Shown: positions 1 to 9,591, counted from the first letter of the stretch. The stretch: DNA of 64,000 nt from Shewanella nanhaiensis (GCF_019457885.1 NZ_JAHZST010000009.1:124001-188000); one strand, 5' to 3'. Notes: a model not told the origin generated them from the letters alone. Numbers and translations are program-made.

Positions 1-11
1 TTTGAAAACAT
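1..11 (-). CDS. Start of the next Tad operon gene, probably tadB (cut by window edge)
   Basis: On the minus strand an ATG at 11-9 begins 12 bases after the tadA stop, followed by two codons (Phe, Ser) before the window ends. A purine-rich stretch, GAGAGCG, lies just upstream as a possible ribosome binding site. In Tad loci the gene after the TadA ATPase is normally tadB, an inner-membrane platform protein. The identity is inferred only from position. Confidence 0.4.
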
Positions 12-22
12 AATACGCTCTC

Positions 23-1348
23 TTAGAAATCAGCAAACGGATCACCTGAGTTGAACAGTTCAAAAGGCAGGTCTACCCCATGTTGCTTAAGCTTGTTATG
101 AAAGCCAGGGATAACCCCTGTTGATTCAAACTTGCCTTTAATCTCCCCACTTTCCTGCTTACCCTCACGAACAAATCGGAACAACTCAGACATAGTGATA
201 ATCTCGCCCTCCATGCCATTTATTTCCTGAATACTGGTTACCCTACGCCCACCATCTTCAAGCCGTTCTAACTGCACAACCATATCGACTGCTGATGCAA
301 TTTGAGTTCTTATGTTACTCACTGGCATATCAAAACCCGCCATACACACCATATACTCAAGCCGTCCAAGTGCATCTCTCGGGCTATTGGCATGTAGCGT
401 CGCTAAGGAACCTTCATGTCCCGTATTCATCGCCGTTAGCATATCCAGCGCTTCACCTCCCCGAACCTCACCAATAACGATTCTGTCGGGTCGCATACGT
501 AAACAATTTTTCACTAGCTCTCTCTGGCTTATCTCACCTTTACCCTCGATATTGGCAGGGCGGGTCTCTAACCTTACTGTATGAGGTTGTTGTAACTGGA
601 GCTCAGCCGAATCCTCAATCGTCACTATCCTTTCATTAGTGGGAATGTAGCCAGATAACATGTTTAGCAAGGTTGTTTTTCCACTACCTGTGCCCCCAGA
701 AACCAGAACATTCAACTTCCCTCTTACTGCGCCCTTCAATAACTCATTCATCTCGGCAGTCATTGAGCCGTAATTAATTAACTGTTCAGCATTGAGCTTA
801 TCGACTGTAAAGCGCCGTATTGATAATGCGGGTCCGTCTAATGCAAGTGGTGGGATAATGGCGTTGACTCGAGAACCATCTTCAAGCCTTGCATCAACCA
901 TAGGAGATGATTCATCGACTCTGCGGCCAACTGTAGAGACAATACGGTCAATGATATTAAGCAGGTGTGCATTACTATGGAACTTTATAGCCACAGGCTC
1001 CAGCTTGCCCCGCCTCTCTACATATACTCGATCATAGGAGTTAATTAAAATATCTGAAATACTTGGATCTGCCAGCAAGATCTCAAGCGGGCCTAAACCT
1101 AGTACCTCATCATTGATCAATTTAATAAGCTTTTGTCTAGAGGAGAGACTGACCGGCAGGTGAAGATCATTGATAAGTTTCTCGCAAATTTCATTTATTT
1201 GGATCTTTGCAGCCTCTTTTGAAACGGTCTCGATAAGAGAGAGATCCATAACATTAAGTAGCTTATTATAAAGCTCCTCTTTAAGGTGTAACTCTTCAAC
1301 CGACAAAGGTTTAAACTCATCACGTTCATCTTGCTCAATAAAAGACAT
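23..1348 (-). CDS. tadA: Tad/Flp pilus assembly ATPase TadA (CpaF family)
   Basis: This is the secretion ATPase that powers Flp pilus assembly from the cytoplasmic face of the inner membrane. The 441-residue protein has the order typical of CpaF/TadA: an N-terminal domain, then a RecA-like core. Visible motifs are Walker A GGTGSGKT near residue 218, the Asp box IEDSAEL, a Walker B-type RIVIGEVRGGEALDML and the His box TGHEGSLATLHAN. Length is normal. The gene starts 2 bases after the tadZ stop, so the two are almost certainly translated from one message. No defect is visible. Confidence 0.95.
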   Translation of the reverse strand: MSFIEQDERDEFKPLSVEELHLKEELYNKLLNVMDLSLIETVSKEAAKIQINEICEKLINDLHLPVSLSSRQKLIKLINDEVLGLGPLEILLADPSISDILINSYDRVYVERRGKLEPVAIKFHSNAHLLNIIDRIVSTVGRRVDESSPMVDARLEDGSRVNAIIPPLALDGPALSIRRFTVDKLNAEQLINYGSMTAEMNELLKGAVRGKLNVLVSGGTGSGKTTLLNMLSGYIPTNERIVTIEDSAELQLQQPHTVRLETRPANIEGKGEISQRELVKNCLRMRPDRIVIGEVRGGEALDMLTAMNTGHEGSLATLHANSPRDALGRLEYMVCMAGFDMPVSNIRTQIASAVDMVVQLERLEDGGRRVTSIQEINGMEGEIITMSELFRFVREGKQESGEIKGKFESTGVIPGFHNKLKQHGVDLPFELFNSGDPFADF

Positions 1349-1350
1349 AA

Positions 1351-2616
1351 TTATTTACCCAATATTCGATTCCAAAACCCTTTAGGCTGGCTTTTCGTCT
1401 CTTTTAACTTAGGAAAAAAATGTTCAGTTAACTTGTTTAGATCCAATAAAACCTGTTCACGTTTGGCTACCTGAGTAATGGGTGTACCAAGATCTATACA
1501 TTGACTCGCCAATTTAAAATCATTAGCAATAACAAAAACAGAACTGATGCCTGTGGTCTCTTTAATATCTTTTAGGTTAATCCCTGAACTTGTTTTCTGG
1601 TAACGATTAACCACCAGATGTATCTTTTCTCTATTAATCCCCATGAAATGGATCAACTGATTGACTATCGCCTTGCTTTCGCGAATGCTCATTACATCTT
1701 GCTGCAAAACAATTAAAACATCTGCATTGGTCAATATGTCGGCATTCCATCTTTCAGGGCCTCTAGAGAGATCTATCACCACTTGATCATAAAACTGACG
1801 ACACTTTAAAAGCAGTTCATTAGTATTTCTCAATTCAATATTTGCTGGAGAGTTAAGCATGGCAAAGGGTTTTGCAGCTAAAAGGTGTAGGTGACCTGCA
1901 TTAGTCATTGCCCCTTTTAGGGCCACTTCATCTAAGGAATCTAGCTCTTGGATAGCGTCGGTAATAAAATAGGTTGGCTCTAGACCTAACATATGAGCTA
2001 ATGTGCCCTGTAACATGTCGGTATCGAGTAAAGAAACCTCTCCCTCATCTCGTTCTGAAGCAATGACAGCAATGCTGGTGGAGATAAAACTTGCTCCCGA
2101 TCCTCCTTTACCATTAATCACTGCAAGTACTGGTGCTAAATGTGCATCACTTGCAAGTTTTACCGCGATTTTTTCTAGGGATTGAATAAGAACATCGCCA
2201 TCCTCTTCAGTAGGTATAAAGTCACTGACTCCCTGTTGAAATGCTAAACGTAAGACACTCTGAGGAGTGTTCTCACCCAAAATCACAATGTCCACTTCGT
2301 AGGTTGCAGCTAACTTTAATGCATCAACAGCCTGCTGCTCATCATTGGGTAAGATCAACAAAACCAAATTATAGGGTCTTGCACGATTTGTGTTTGCCGT
2401 AAAGGGGTTAAGGGAATTGATGCTATCCCATGACAGGTTAAGGCAGTTATCTAGTCGAACTTCAATATGGGAGATATTAATACGCTGGCTATTAATCAGT
2501 AATGCATGAACTGGGTAAGGCAAAATGCTGTTGGCTTTTTGCTCAACAGCACCTACAAGTTTTCTAGTCTCTGTTTCATTCTCATTCGACACTAGTAGCT
2601 CCAGCGACTTATCCAT
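1351..2616 (-). CDS. tadZ: Pilus assembly ParA-like ATPase TadZ/CpaE
   Basis: This 421-residue protein has an N-terminal receiver-like region (about 60-150) and a C-terminal ParA/MinD-type P-loop domain. The P-loop reads NGKGGSGAS, the deviant Walker A usual for CpaE/TadZ, in which the lysine before the last Ser/Thr is missing and hydrolysis is expected to be weak or absent. TadZ proteins localise the Tad machine to the cell pole. It sits directly before tadA with a 2-base gap, and a 66-base gap separates it from the TadE-like gene upstream. Confidence 0.9.
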   Translation of the reverse strand: MDKSLELLVSNENETETRKLVGAVEQKANSILPYPVHALLINSQRINISHIEVRLDNCLNLSWDSINSLNPFTANTNRARPYNLVLLILPNDEQQAVDALKLAATYEVDIVILGENTPQSVLRLAFQQGVSDFIPTEEDGDVLIQSLEKIAVKLASDAHLAPVLAVINGKGGSGASFISTSIAVIASERDEGEVSLLDTDMLQGTLAHMLGLEPTYFITDAIQELDSLDEVALKGAMTNAGHLHLLAAKPFAMLNSPANIELRNTNELLLKCRQFYDQVVIDLSRGPERWNADILTNADVLIVLQQDVMSIRESKAIVNQLIHFMGINREKIHLVVNRYQKTSSGINLKDIKETTGISSVFVIANDFKLASQCIDLGTPITQVAKREQVLLDLNKLTEHFFPKLKETKSQPKGFWNRILGK

Positions 2617-2682
2617 TACCTTAACCTTCTAAAGATAAAACTCCTTTTAATTACTATAGTAAGGATTTGAACAGAAGATCAT

Positions 2683-3141
2683 TTAAATACAGTCGATGTA
2701 ACCCGAACCAGAGTCATCTTCGTCCACATGATAGACGCCTAAACTTTCTCTCGGCAGGTAGGTTGCAAAAGTAGGCGAGTTTATCAACCTATAAAGCCCC
2801 GGCACTAAAAACTCATGTTGATAATTGATGATTTCAGCTTTAACGAACACAATGTCGACACCAGAAGCGGCATCTCCTGATTTATCTAGGTAACTTATCG
2901 CTAAATTTGACTCGGTAAAGTTAGGGAGCAAGTTCTCTCCATAAAAAAGTGCCATATTTTTTATGTCTGTATCATCTGTTTGACAGACGACAGCAAGCCT
3001 TGCAGCTCTTCTAGAGGCCTCATTTAACACACTAAATGTATACATCATGCGACCAATCTCAATAACCGCAAAAAGTAGGACTAAAAATAGCCCTGCGACT
3101 ATCGCAAACTCAACCGCGTAGACCCCATGTTGACGTTTCAC
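2683..3141 (-). CDS. TadE/TadF-like minor pseudopilin
   Basis: A 152-residue TadE-like protein. The N-terminus reads MKRQHG followed by VYAVEFAIVAG, a prepilin-type site with Gly at -1 and Glu at +5, and then a long hydrophobic helix. These pseudopilins are processed by the TadV peptidase and assemble with the Flp pilus. Its ATG overlaps the stop of the upstream TadE-like gene by 4 bases, so translation is probably coupled. I cannot say from sequence whether it is TadE or TadF. Confidence 0.85.
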   Translation of the reverse strand: MKRQHGVYAVEFAIVAGLFLVLLFAVIEIGRMMYTFSVLNEASRRAARLAVVCQTDDTDIKNMALFYGENLLPNFTESNLAISYLDKSGDAASGVDIVFVKAEIINYQHEFLVPGLYRLINSPTFATYLPRESLGVYHVDEDDSGSGYIDCI

Positions 3142-3638
3142 AATGCCCTCAGGGTGTAACTAACGTTAAAGTTAAAACTTAAGTCACTTGAACTACCTAA
3201 ACCAAAACCAGATACACGTTCACCAAATAAAGGCTGCCAATCATAATCAACTGAAATCGTCACCGTCTTTGTTCCTGAATCACCAGATACGATAACATTG
3301 CTCTCATCAATCCCCCTTAGCAGAGGCACAGAGCCATCAAGCTCACCGTAGCTCAAAAGCTCTCTCATCTCTTCGATGCAGTCGTTACAGATATCGTCAC
3401 ATGATGGTTCTGCATTGGTATCGCAACCATTAGCAATACTTTCCGGTAACACACCTGTGGTATTACGCATCACAGTGATTGATAAATAGCGACCAGCATC
3501 TCTAACCATTCGAGTTAACTGACCATATTGATAAAGGGCACGACCTAACTCAGCGGTAATAAACACAAGCAGTAATAATACTGGCAACAAAATAGTAAAC
3601 TCAATTGCAGCAACCCCTTTTTGATAAGAATAAGACAT
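3138..3638 (-). CDS. TadE-like minor pseudopilin with a Cys-rich insert
   Basis: A 166-residue pseudopilin. Residues 7-16 read KGVAAIEFTI, again a Gly(-1)/Glu(+5) prepilin site, followed by a hydrophobic segment. A four-cysteine stretch near residues 70-90 (CDTNAEPSCDDICNDC) probably forms disulfides outside the inner membrane. The gene overlaps the downstream TadE-like gene by 4 bases and lies 9 bases after the TadG-like gene, as part of the same operon. Confidence 0.85.
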   Translation of the reverse strand: MSYSYQKGVAAIEFTILLPVLLLLVFITAELGRALYQYGQLTRMVRDAGRYLSITVMRNTTGVLPESIANGCDTNAEPSCDDICNDCIEEMRELLSYGELDGSVPLLRGIDESNVIVSGDSGTKTVTISVDYDWQPLFGERVSGFGLGSSSDLSFNFNVSYTLRAL

Positions 3639-3647
3639 TATTCACTC

Positions 3648-4943
3648 CTATGAATCCGGACTATCTGGATCTCGATAGAGGACAATAGTTGAACTATTGC
3701 TGACAAAGCTAGGGTCTAGCGAGGCTGTCCCAGTATTGACGCAGCTAGTAACAAACTCGCCAATAACATGAGCAATATTGCCTTGCTGACTAACGGTTTG
3801 AGAAAGGAAAAAACATCCTGTTCCTAATGCTGTAATGGTATTTGAACCATTAGTTAAACCATCACAAAGCCCTATCACCACAGGGAGCTCACGACGTCCC
3901 GTTGCGGCGATTAAATCATCTGTTGTAACATCCCCAATATTGCAATGAGAAGATGCCCCATCCTCTCCATTGATATACTCATCATACGTATACTCTGATT
4001 TACTCGGGTTACTAAATGGAATAATGTTGCCATCGCTATCAACTTCAACCCTATCCCCTTCACAGCTATTAAAATCACGGGGAAACTCATCCAAGCTCAC
4101 TCCACCACCACTATACTGCCCAAAGCGAGTATTTAGTCCTTGAACAACGGGGCCAACACTTCCACCAGGTTCAGTCACAACATCATCACCAGGTCCAACA
4201 CACTCTCCGTGATTAAACTCACCAGCAAGTGCTCTTCGAATGTCAGAAGCACCTGAACCGTCATAAAGTCGTAGTAACTGAAAATTCCCAGGTCCAATCG
4301 AACTACCTTGATTAGCGCCAACTTTCATGACATAAAGTGATTCAGGAACTAAGCCAAAATTATCCGTAGAATCATCATTGACAGCACAAACCATCATAGG
4401 CACAACTTTATTCATGCAAGCAATATCAGTGCTTTTGCCAGCGACGGCAGATGCTCTTACTTGTTTATTAAAATTAACTATCTGGGCTAAAAAGTTATTC
4501 AAACTTACGGACTCCACTCTAACGCGCACATATTCACTTCCCTCATCTAAAATAGGGTTAAAGGGATCTGGCCACTGTGAAAATTCAATAAAGATATTTG
4601 AGGTTATTTGAGCCTGATTAAAATCGGGGGAGGTTTGATCAATCCCAACACTGAGTTCACTGTTTTCATTAAAATCTAGATTTTGAAATAATATCGATGT
4701 GGCAGCCTCTCGGGCCTCATAGAGAGTTCCACCATCTTGCACTACTTTTGCCGCATATAGAGCCGATGCATCAACAGCATTTTGCAAACGACCTTTATTA
4801 AGCAACAAATGTCCTCCATCTAAGGCAAGTGCTGCAACAACCAGTAATGAGAACAAGCCAATAGTGAACATCACGAGGATGGCACCAGTCTGCCTACCTA
4901 GTGATAAATATTTTCTAGAGCCTTTATCAATGGAAAGACACAT
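3648..4943 (-). CDS. tadG: TadG-like pilus assembly protein
   Basis: A 431-residue protein with an N-terminal Tad-type segment. RQTGAILVMFTIG leads into a single membrane helix, then LDGGHLLLNKGRLQNAVDA, the pattern found at the start of TadG/TadE-family proteins. The rest is a large exported domain rich in Gly, Ser and Asp with several cysteines. TadG anchors or completes the Tad assembly at the inner membrane and periplasm. It has no visible von Willebrand MIDAS motif, so it is the shorter kind of TadG. Confidence 0.8.
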   Translation of the reverse strand: MCLSIDKGSRKYLSLGRQTGAILVMFTIGLFSLLVVAALALDGGHLLLNKGRLQNAVDASALYAAKVVQDGGTLYEAREAATSILFQNLDFNENSELSVGIDQTSPDFNQAQITSNIFIEFSQWPDPFNPILDEGSEYVRVRVESVSLNNFLAQIVNFNKQVRASAVAGKSTDIACMNKVVPMMVCAVNDDSTDNFGLVPESLYVMKVGANQGSSIGPGNFQLLRLYDGSGASDIRRALAGEFNHGECVGPGDDVVTEPGGSVGPVVQGLNTRFGQYSGGGVSLDEFPRDFNSCEGDRVEVDSDGNIIPFSNPSKSEYTYDEYINGEDGASSHCNIGDVTTDDLIAATGRRELPVVIGLCDGLTNGSNTITALGTGCFFLSQTVSQQGNIAHVIGEFVTSCVNTGTASLDPSFVSNSSTIVLYRDPDSPDS

Positions 4944-4989
4944 TTACTATCCTATTAGCGTTAGCGGTAACCAACTAAGGGCCGAAAGA

Positions 4990-5274
4990 CTACTTGCCAA
5001 CCTTCATTGACATAGTTCCACTTGCTTTGCTTGGCTCTACGCTACTTTCTCTATAAGTTTTCATCACTTTTTCACCGTACTTTCCATTTAATACTCCAAC
5101 AACCCCCTCATTTCGCTCTGGCGCATCAGGATCTAAGACCTGCATAGCCTTTACCTGCTGATAACTCTCTCCTATTGGAAAGTCATTAACTTGTGCACAA
5201 GAAGATAACAAGAAAAGTGAAGTAATGAGACTCACATTAACAAAGCCCATAAACGACAACCCATTATTTTTCAT
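4990..5274 (-). CDS. Small lipoprotein of the Tad operon
   Basis: A 94-residue protein with a lipoprotein signal peptide: LLSSC, with the lipidated cysteine at 26. The mature part is short and polar, with no recognised domain. It lies between the secretin rcpA (17-base gap) and the TadG-like gene (46-base gap). Tad systems often carry an outer-membrane lipoprotein near the secretin (RcpB, or TadD with TPR repeats). This one is too short for TadD, so a pilotin-like or accessory role for the secretin is a guess from position. Confidence 0.75.
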   Translation of the reverse strand: MKNNGLSFMGFVNVSLITSLFLLSSCAQVNDFPIGESYQQVKAMQVLDPDAPERNEGVVGVLNGKYGEKVMKTYRESSVEPSKASGTMSMKVGK

Positions 5275-5291
5275 AGCATGACCTCTGACTA

Positions 5292-6743
5292 TTAAAGCGA
5301 ATGCCCGTACTTTTGTTGAGTTCCAGTGTTACCTGCTTGGGGATCTGATTCGATAACCTCATAGGGATCCTCCCCTGTATTCTCTTTACTCTTTTTATGC
5401 GACATCTTACCTAAGAGGTAAAACTCCAGATCTGATGGGGGGACAAAGTCATCGGTAGGAAGTGAGATCCGCTCTCTATTAAATGGCCTAACTAGCCTAG
5501 GAGTCACAAGAATAACAAGTTCACTTTGGCCGCTTTTAAAGCTTTTGCTAGTAAACAGCTGGCCTAAAATAGGGATATCACCTAACCCGGGCAGTTTATC
5601 GATATTCTCTCTTAAGGTATCGCTAATCAGACCACTAATGGCAATAGTCTGTCCATCAGCAAGTTCAACCGTGGTAGATGTGGTTCTTTTTACTATTGAC
5701 GGGACAATTAAAGAGGTCGACGTTCCACCACCAGTCAGTGTCACAGAGTTGGCATTACTGACTTCACTTACCATGACATTCAAATTCAGGTTTATCTGGC
5801 CAGAATCAAGAACAGATGGAACAAACTTGACGCCAACACCAAAATCTCGATACTGAATAGTTGTTGATCCATTTGTCCCAGGCACAGGAATGGGGAACTC
5901 TCCACCCGATAAAAATTCAGCGACCTGCCCACTCATTGCAGTGACATTGGGCTCAGCTAAGACTTTAGCCAAACCATTTTGCTTAGCGACATCCAATGCG
6001 AAGTTCATCAGCAGGTTATCATTTAAGTATTGTGCAAAAAAACCTCTATTATTAATTGCTGCTGAAGGATCAAGATCAAAGCCTGTCCCACCAGCCGCAC
6101 CTAAGAATCCCTTGTCACCTTGATTAAAAATAAAAAACTTAGAATCAAACTGACGAGCAACTTCCCTTTGAACTTCAGCGATAACAACCTCAAGCATCAC
6201 TTGATGATCTCCGCCAACAGTCATCATATTAAGCACAGAGCTGTTAACTTTATTGACAGAGGCTGCATCGGCATAGGCTTGGGCAAGTTCAACTGCCGTA
6301 TTCATTTTATGAAGGTTAGAAGCCTGTCCACTGATCAATAGCTGACCTTGAGAGGTTTGTACACCGAGCTTCTCGCCAGGTAAGAACTCATGTAATCGTA
6401 ACTTTAACCCATTAAGATCATGAGTAACCTCAATATCAATCACATCCACTAAGTGCTCATCCGCATCCCAAATCATGATATTTGTGCTACCTAGCTTCTT
6501 ACCTAGAATATACAGTTCATTATTAGGAAGTAACTTGATATCCCCGATGTTGGGGTTTCCAACTGATACTCTATGAATTGATCTGCCTAGGTCTAACACT
6601 CTCGATTTAAAAATGGGAATAAGGGTGACGTCTCTAGACACGCCTGTAGGTCCACCTGCATTAGCGCTCTGGAGAATAATGGTTGAACACAAAGCTAATA
6701 AACAGCATGCAATCCTAACCGCTTGGGTTAATATTGGTGGCAT
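5292..6743 (-). CDS. rcpA: Tad outer-membrane secretin RcpA (CpaC family)
   Basis: This is the channel through which the Flp pilus crosses the outer membrane. The 483-residue protein begins with a signal peptide of about 29 residues ending SANA. Next come a pilus N-domain (RVLDLGRSIHRVSVGNPNIGD), a BON-like stretch near 110-160 and a secretin homology region that includes GGEFPIPVP, FGVGVKFVPSV and LVILVTPRLV. The length is right for RcpA/CpaC. The 5' neighbour is rcpC, as in most Tad loci. Confidence 0.93.
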   Translation of the reverse strand: MPPILTQAVRIACCLLALCSTIILQSANAGGPTGVSRDVTLIPIFKSRVLDLGRSIHRVSVGNPNIGDIKLLPNNELYILGKKLGSTNIMIWDADEHLVDVIDIEVTHDLNGLKLRLHEFLPGEKLGVQTSQGQLLISGQASNLHKMNTAVELAQAYADAASVNKVNSSVLNMMTVGGDHQVMLEVVIAEVQREVARQFDSKFFIFNQGDKGFLGAAGGTGFDLDPSAAINNRGFFAQYLNDNLLMNFALDVAKQNGLAKVLAEPNVTAMSGQVAEFLSGGEFPIPVPGTNGSTTIQYRDFGVGVKFVPSVLDSGQINLNLNVMVSEVSNANSVTLTGGGTSTSLIVPSIVKRTTSTTVELADGQTIAISGLISDTLRENIDKLPGLGDIPILGQLFTSKSFKSGQSELVILVTPRLVRPFNRERISLPTDDFVPPSDLEFYLLGKMSHKKSKENTGEDPYEVIESDPQAGNTGTQQKYGHSL

Positions 6744-6791
6744 GGTTCACTCCTTAAAATGACTTGAGTTACTCTTGTTTAGCAAACTAGG

Positions 6792-7619
6792 TTAATTGCT
6801 CACTTTAATTTCTTGCTCTTGAGTTCCCTTCAGCAGGTATACTTTAGATCTGCTCTGTACAATGACTTTGTTCTCGTTTTGATTCACATTTTCTACAGAT
6901 TTTGGTGTGATTGACTCTTGATGACGACTCGTTTCACTGGCGGGTTTATTGATTAAAGCTAATTCTACCGCGACCTCATCATTCGGGTTTCTTAATGCCA
7001 ACTGTAACTGCCCTCTTCCTTTTGCAATCATAAGAATTTCTGCTTGATCTAGATTCAACTCGAGTGTGACAGCTCTAACCAATTTGGGTTTATTTTCATC
7101 ATTCGATGCCCGTTGATCTATTGCTAGTATTTTAACATTGGCCAGTACCACATCCGTCTGTAGCCTTCCGCTTTTTTTAAATAAATTCAGCACATCAACT
7201 CGATTACCTGGTAACAAAAAACCAGCAACACCAACCACATCGTTGACCCTAATTGTAACCGCCCGCATTTGAGGCGAGATTAAGCTTGCCAAGGTACTTC
7301 CTGCCCCTTTTATTGTTATCCTCTCGCTGCGCAACACCTCTCCAGGATATAGGTTCTGATTAACGACCATTCCTTCAGCTTCCTCAAAAGTTTTAATGGC
7401 AGTTTTAGGAATAATTGAATCTGGAAGAGGAGTAAGCTTAAGGTGTTTCTTCTCAATGATGGTACCTAGGGGCACTAACGTAGCAACAGTAATGACATTT
7501 GAAGAGGCTACTGTCGTTGTTGGTTCAGTATTGCTTTCTAGCCAACTCTGGGCCAAAAATACCGCTGCCACACCAAAAATGAGTGACAATAAAATAAATA
7601 ATATGGTTCTATTGTTCAC
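6792..7619 (-). CDS. rcpC: Flp pilus assembly protein RcpC/CpaB
   Basis: A 275-residue periplasmic protein with one N-terminal membrane anchor (ILFILLSLIFGVAAVFLAQ) and an SAF-type domain (VPLGTIIEKKHLKLTPLP, NLYPGEVLRSERI). A second conserved half, MRAVTIRVNDVVGVAGFLLPGN, is the hallmark of CpaB/RcpC. The family works with the secretin RcpA, which follows it after 48 bases. No anomalies seen. Confidence 0.92.
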   Translation of the reverse strand: MNNRTILFILLSLIFGVAAVFLAQSWLESNTEPTTTVASSNVITVATLVPLGTIIEKKHLKLTPLPDSIIPKTAIKTFEEAEGMVVNQNLYPGEVLRSERITIKGAGSTLASLISPQMRAVTIRVNDVVGVAGFLLPGNRVDVLNLFKKSGRLQTDVVLANVKILAIDQRASNDENKPKLVRAVTLELNLDQAEILMIAKGRGQLQLALRNPNDEVAVELALINKPASETSRHQESITPKSVENVNQNENKVIVQSRSKVYLLKGTQEQEIKVSN

Positions 7620-7649
7620 GTGATGCTCCTTAGTCGCTATGGAGTTGAG

Positions 7650-8963
7650 CTATACGAAATAGATAGACCAAGCTTCAGCAATTAAAGCCTTCGTTACTTC
7701 GGGTTTAAGCTGCATAAAACTCATTTGATCAGACATTATTCCTAGTAGATCTCTTGGGTAACAGGGAATTAAAGGCTTTTCAAACAACAGATGATAATCA
7801 TTTATTAGATGTCTAAACATCTCTTCACTGCATGAGAGCCCTTTCTCTGCGCACACTTGGAACCATATTTTTCGATATAAAGGTTCATCTAGTGCATCAA
7901 AATGGATCTTGTATCCGAGTCGACGTAAAAAGGCATCATCAACTAGCTCATTAGGATTTAGATTAGTTGAAAAAAGCAATATTAGCTCAAATGGGATCTC
8001 AAAATGTTCGCCAGATTGAAGTGCTAGAAAATCCCGCCTCTCCTCCATTGGAATAATCCAACGGTTAAAAAGTTCTTTTGCTGTAATGCGCTGACGACCA
8101 AGATCATCTAGTAACAAGATGCCATTATTAGCCTTCAGTTGTATCGGAGCCATATAGGTCCTGCTATGAGTATCAAACTGAACTTCAAGCATATCAGCAG
8201 TTAGCTCTCCACCAGTCACTCGTAAAGGGCGTTTACACTCTATCCATCGAGGATCATGGCCATTCAATAGATCCAATGCTCCCCCGTTATTTGAAGCTTC
8301 AACACGGTAATGAAGCTGAGGATCAAAAACTTGAATGATCTCATTTCCAATTGAAATGGCATAAGGGATCAACACAGAATCACCTAAAGAGAGGTTTAGA
8401 TTACGGCATAAATAACTCTTCCCCGTCCCAGGGGGACCATAAATTAGTACTGGCCTACTTGAATTAAGTGCAGGTCCAATCTTATGCAATAGGTCATTAG
8501 GTAGTACTAAAGAGGACAGGCCATTTTGCAACATCTCAAATGTAATAGAGTTTCTTCTACTTGACTGCTTCTGGCATACTGCAGAATATTGCGCCAGTGG
8601 AATAGGAACTAGGCCTCGATACCCACTTCTTGCCAACGCTTGCTTTGCTGACTCTTCACCGTTTTGGCTCAACGCATAGCGCATCTGTCCATCAGGGCTC
8701 GACTGCCTGTTCTCAACCCATGCAAGCTGTTTAGCTGAATCCAAAAGCTGTTGAATAATGCCACCAGAGATCCCCATATGGGTCACAAGATCAGCCTTAG
8801 TAACCACCCCTCCAGCGAAAAGATGCTTTAGCATTAAATCCAATAGCAGCGTTTCCTGCACACCCGTATCTTCAATACTCTTAGGCCTAGGTGCGATCTC
8901 AATACAGGATAGATGATTTGTTGGTAGCTCTTTGACCTTATCCGCAGTGCTTAACCTGAGCAT
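7650..8963 (-). CDS. AAA+ ATPase embedded in the Tad operon
   Basis: A 437-residue AAA+ protein. Residues about 30-110 look like a winged-helix or helical N-domain (KADLVTHMGISGGIIQQLL). The ATPase core has Walker A GPPGTGKS near 177-184, Walker B NNGILLLDDLGRQ, a sensor-1 region LILLFSTNLNP and an arginine-finger-like FLRRLGYK. It sits 1 base after tadV and 30 bases before rcpC, so it is an integral operon member. It is not one of the classical Tad components. MoxR/CbbQ-like remodelling, or regulation of pilus assembly, would fit the fold, but I do not know its job. Confidence 0.8.
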   Translation of the reverse strand: MLRLSTADKVKELPTNHLSCIEIAPRPKSIEDTGVQETLLLDLMLKHLFAGGVVTKADLVTHMGISGGIIQQLLDSAKQLAWVENRQSSPDGQMRYALSQNGEESAKQALARSGYRGLVPIPLAQYSAVCQKQSSRRNSITFEMLQNGLSSLVLPNDLLHKIGPALNSSRPVLIYGPPGTGKSYLCRNLNLSLGDSVLIPYAISIGNEIIQVFDPQLHYRVEASNNGGALDLLNGHDPRWIECKRPLRVTGGELTADMLEVQFDTHSRTYMAPIQLKANNGILLLDDLGRQRITAKELFNRWIIPMEERRDFLALQSGEHFEIPFELILLFSTNLNPNELVDDAFLRRLGYKIHFDALDEPLYRKIWFQVCAEKGLSCSEEMFRHLINDYHLLFEKPLIPCYPRDLLGIMSDQMSFMQLKPEVTKALIAEAWSIYFV

Positions 8964-8964
8964 A

Positions 8965-9540
8965 CTAAGTCACTCCCATTAAGAGATGTTGATGCCAGAG
9001 CTGGTAAAGATTGATAACGTTTTGATCTAAAGCACAGGCACAGAGCCAACCTAAGGCTAATGCAGGTGCATAGGGAACTTTTTGCCCAGCAGCTTCATCG
9101 GGATCAGGTTTGAAATAGCTTCTCAAATAGAAACATTGCCAATATCGAATAATGGTTTTTTTGATGCCATGCACGCCGGTTTTCCATAGGGTAAGCAATA
9201 CTGTCGTGCCAACCCCAGCAACGATGCCGTAAAGTAGGCTGGAAAATAGCAGTTCAGGCCCCATCAAGGTACCAATTCCCATCATTAACTTGATATCACC
9301 TGCGCCTAAAACACGGATAAGAAAGGTAGGAAACAGAACAACAAATGCGAGGGCAAGGCCTAAAAAAGCCATTAATAAGCCAGCAAGTTGTGCATAGAAT
9401 GAGTTAATGGCAAAACCACTAAAAATCGCCAACAAGGACAGGATGTTGGGGATTTTTTCTTTATATAGATCAATACCAATAGCCGCAATAAAGAAGAGGC
9501 CTGAGAGTAACAACTGAACGGTTAATTGGTTTTCAGCCAT
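8965..9540 (-). CDS. tadV: Flp prepilin peptidase TadV (CpaA, A24 family)
   Basis: A 191-residue polytopic membrane aspartyl protease that cleaves the Flp prepilin and the TadE-type pseudopilins. Both catalytic aspartates are visible: the first in IGIDLYKEKIPN near residue 24, the second in the GxGD motif of GAGDIKLMMG near 80. It has at least four hydrophobic segments and no methyltransferase domain, as expected for TadV. It follows flp by 51 bases and precedes the AAA+ gene by 1 base. Confidence 0.93.
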   Translation of the reverse strand: MAENQLTVQLLLSGLFFIAAIGIDLYKEKIPNILSLLAIFSGFAINSFYAQLAGLLMAFLGLALAFVVLFPTFLIRVLGAGDIKLMMGIGTLMGPELLFSSLLYGIVAGVGTTVLLTLWKTGVHGIKKTIIRYWQCFYLRSYFKPDPDEAAGQKVPYAPALALGWLCACALDQNVINLYQLWHQHLLMGVT

Positions 9541-9591
9541 AATGACCTCAAGTTTATTGCCTATGAAATTAACCTCTTAGAGATATATGCC

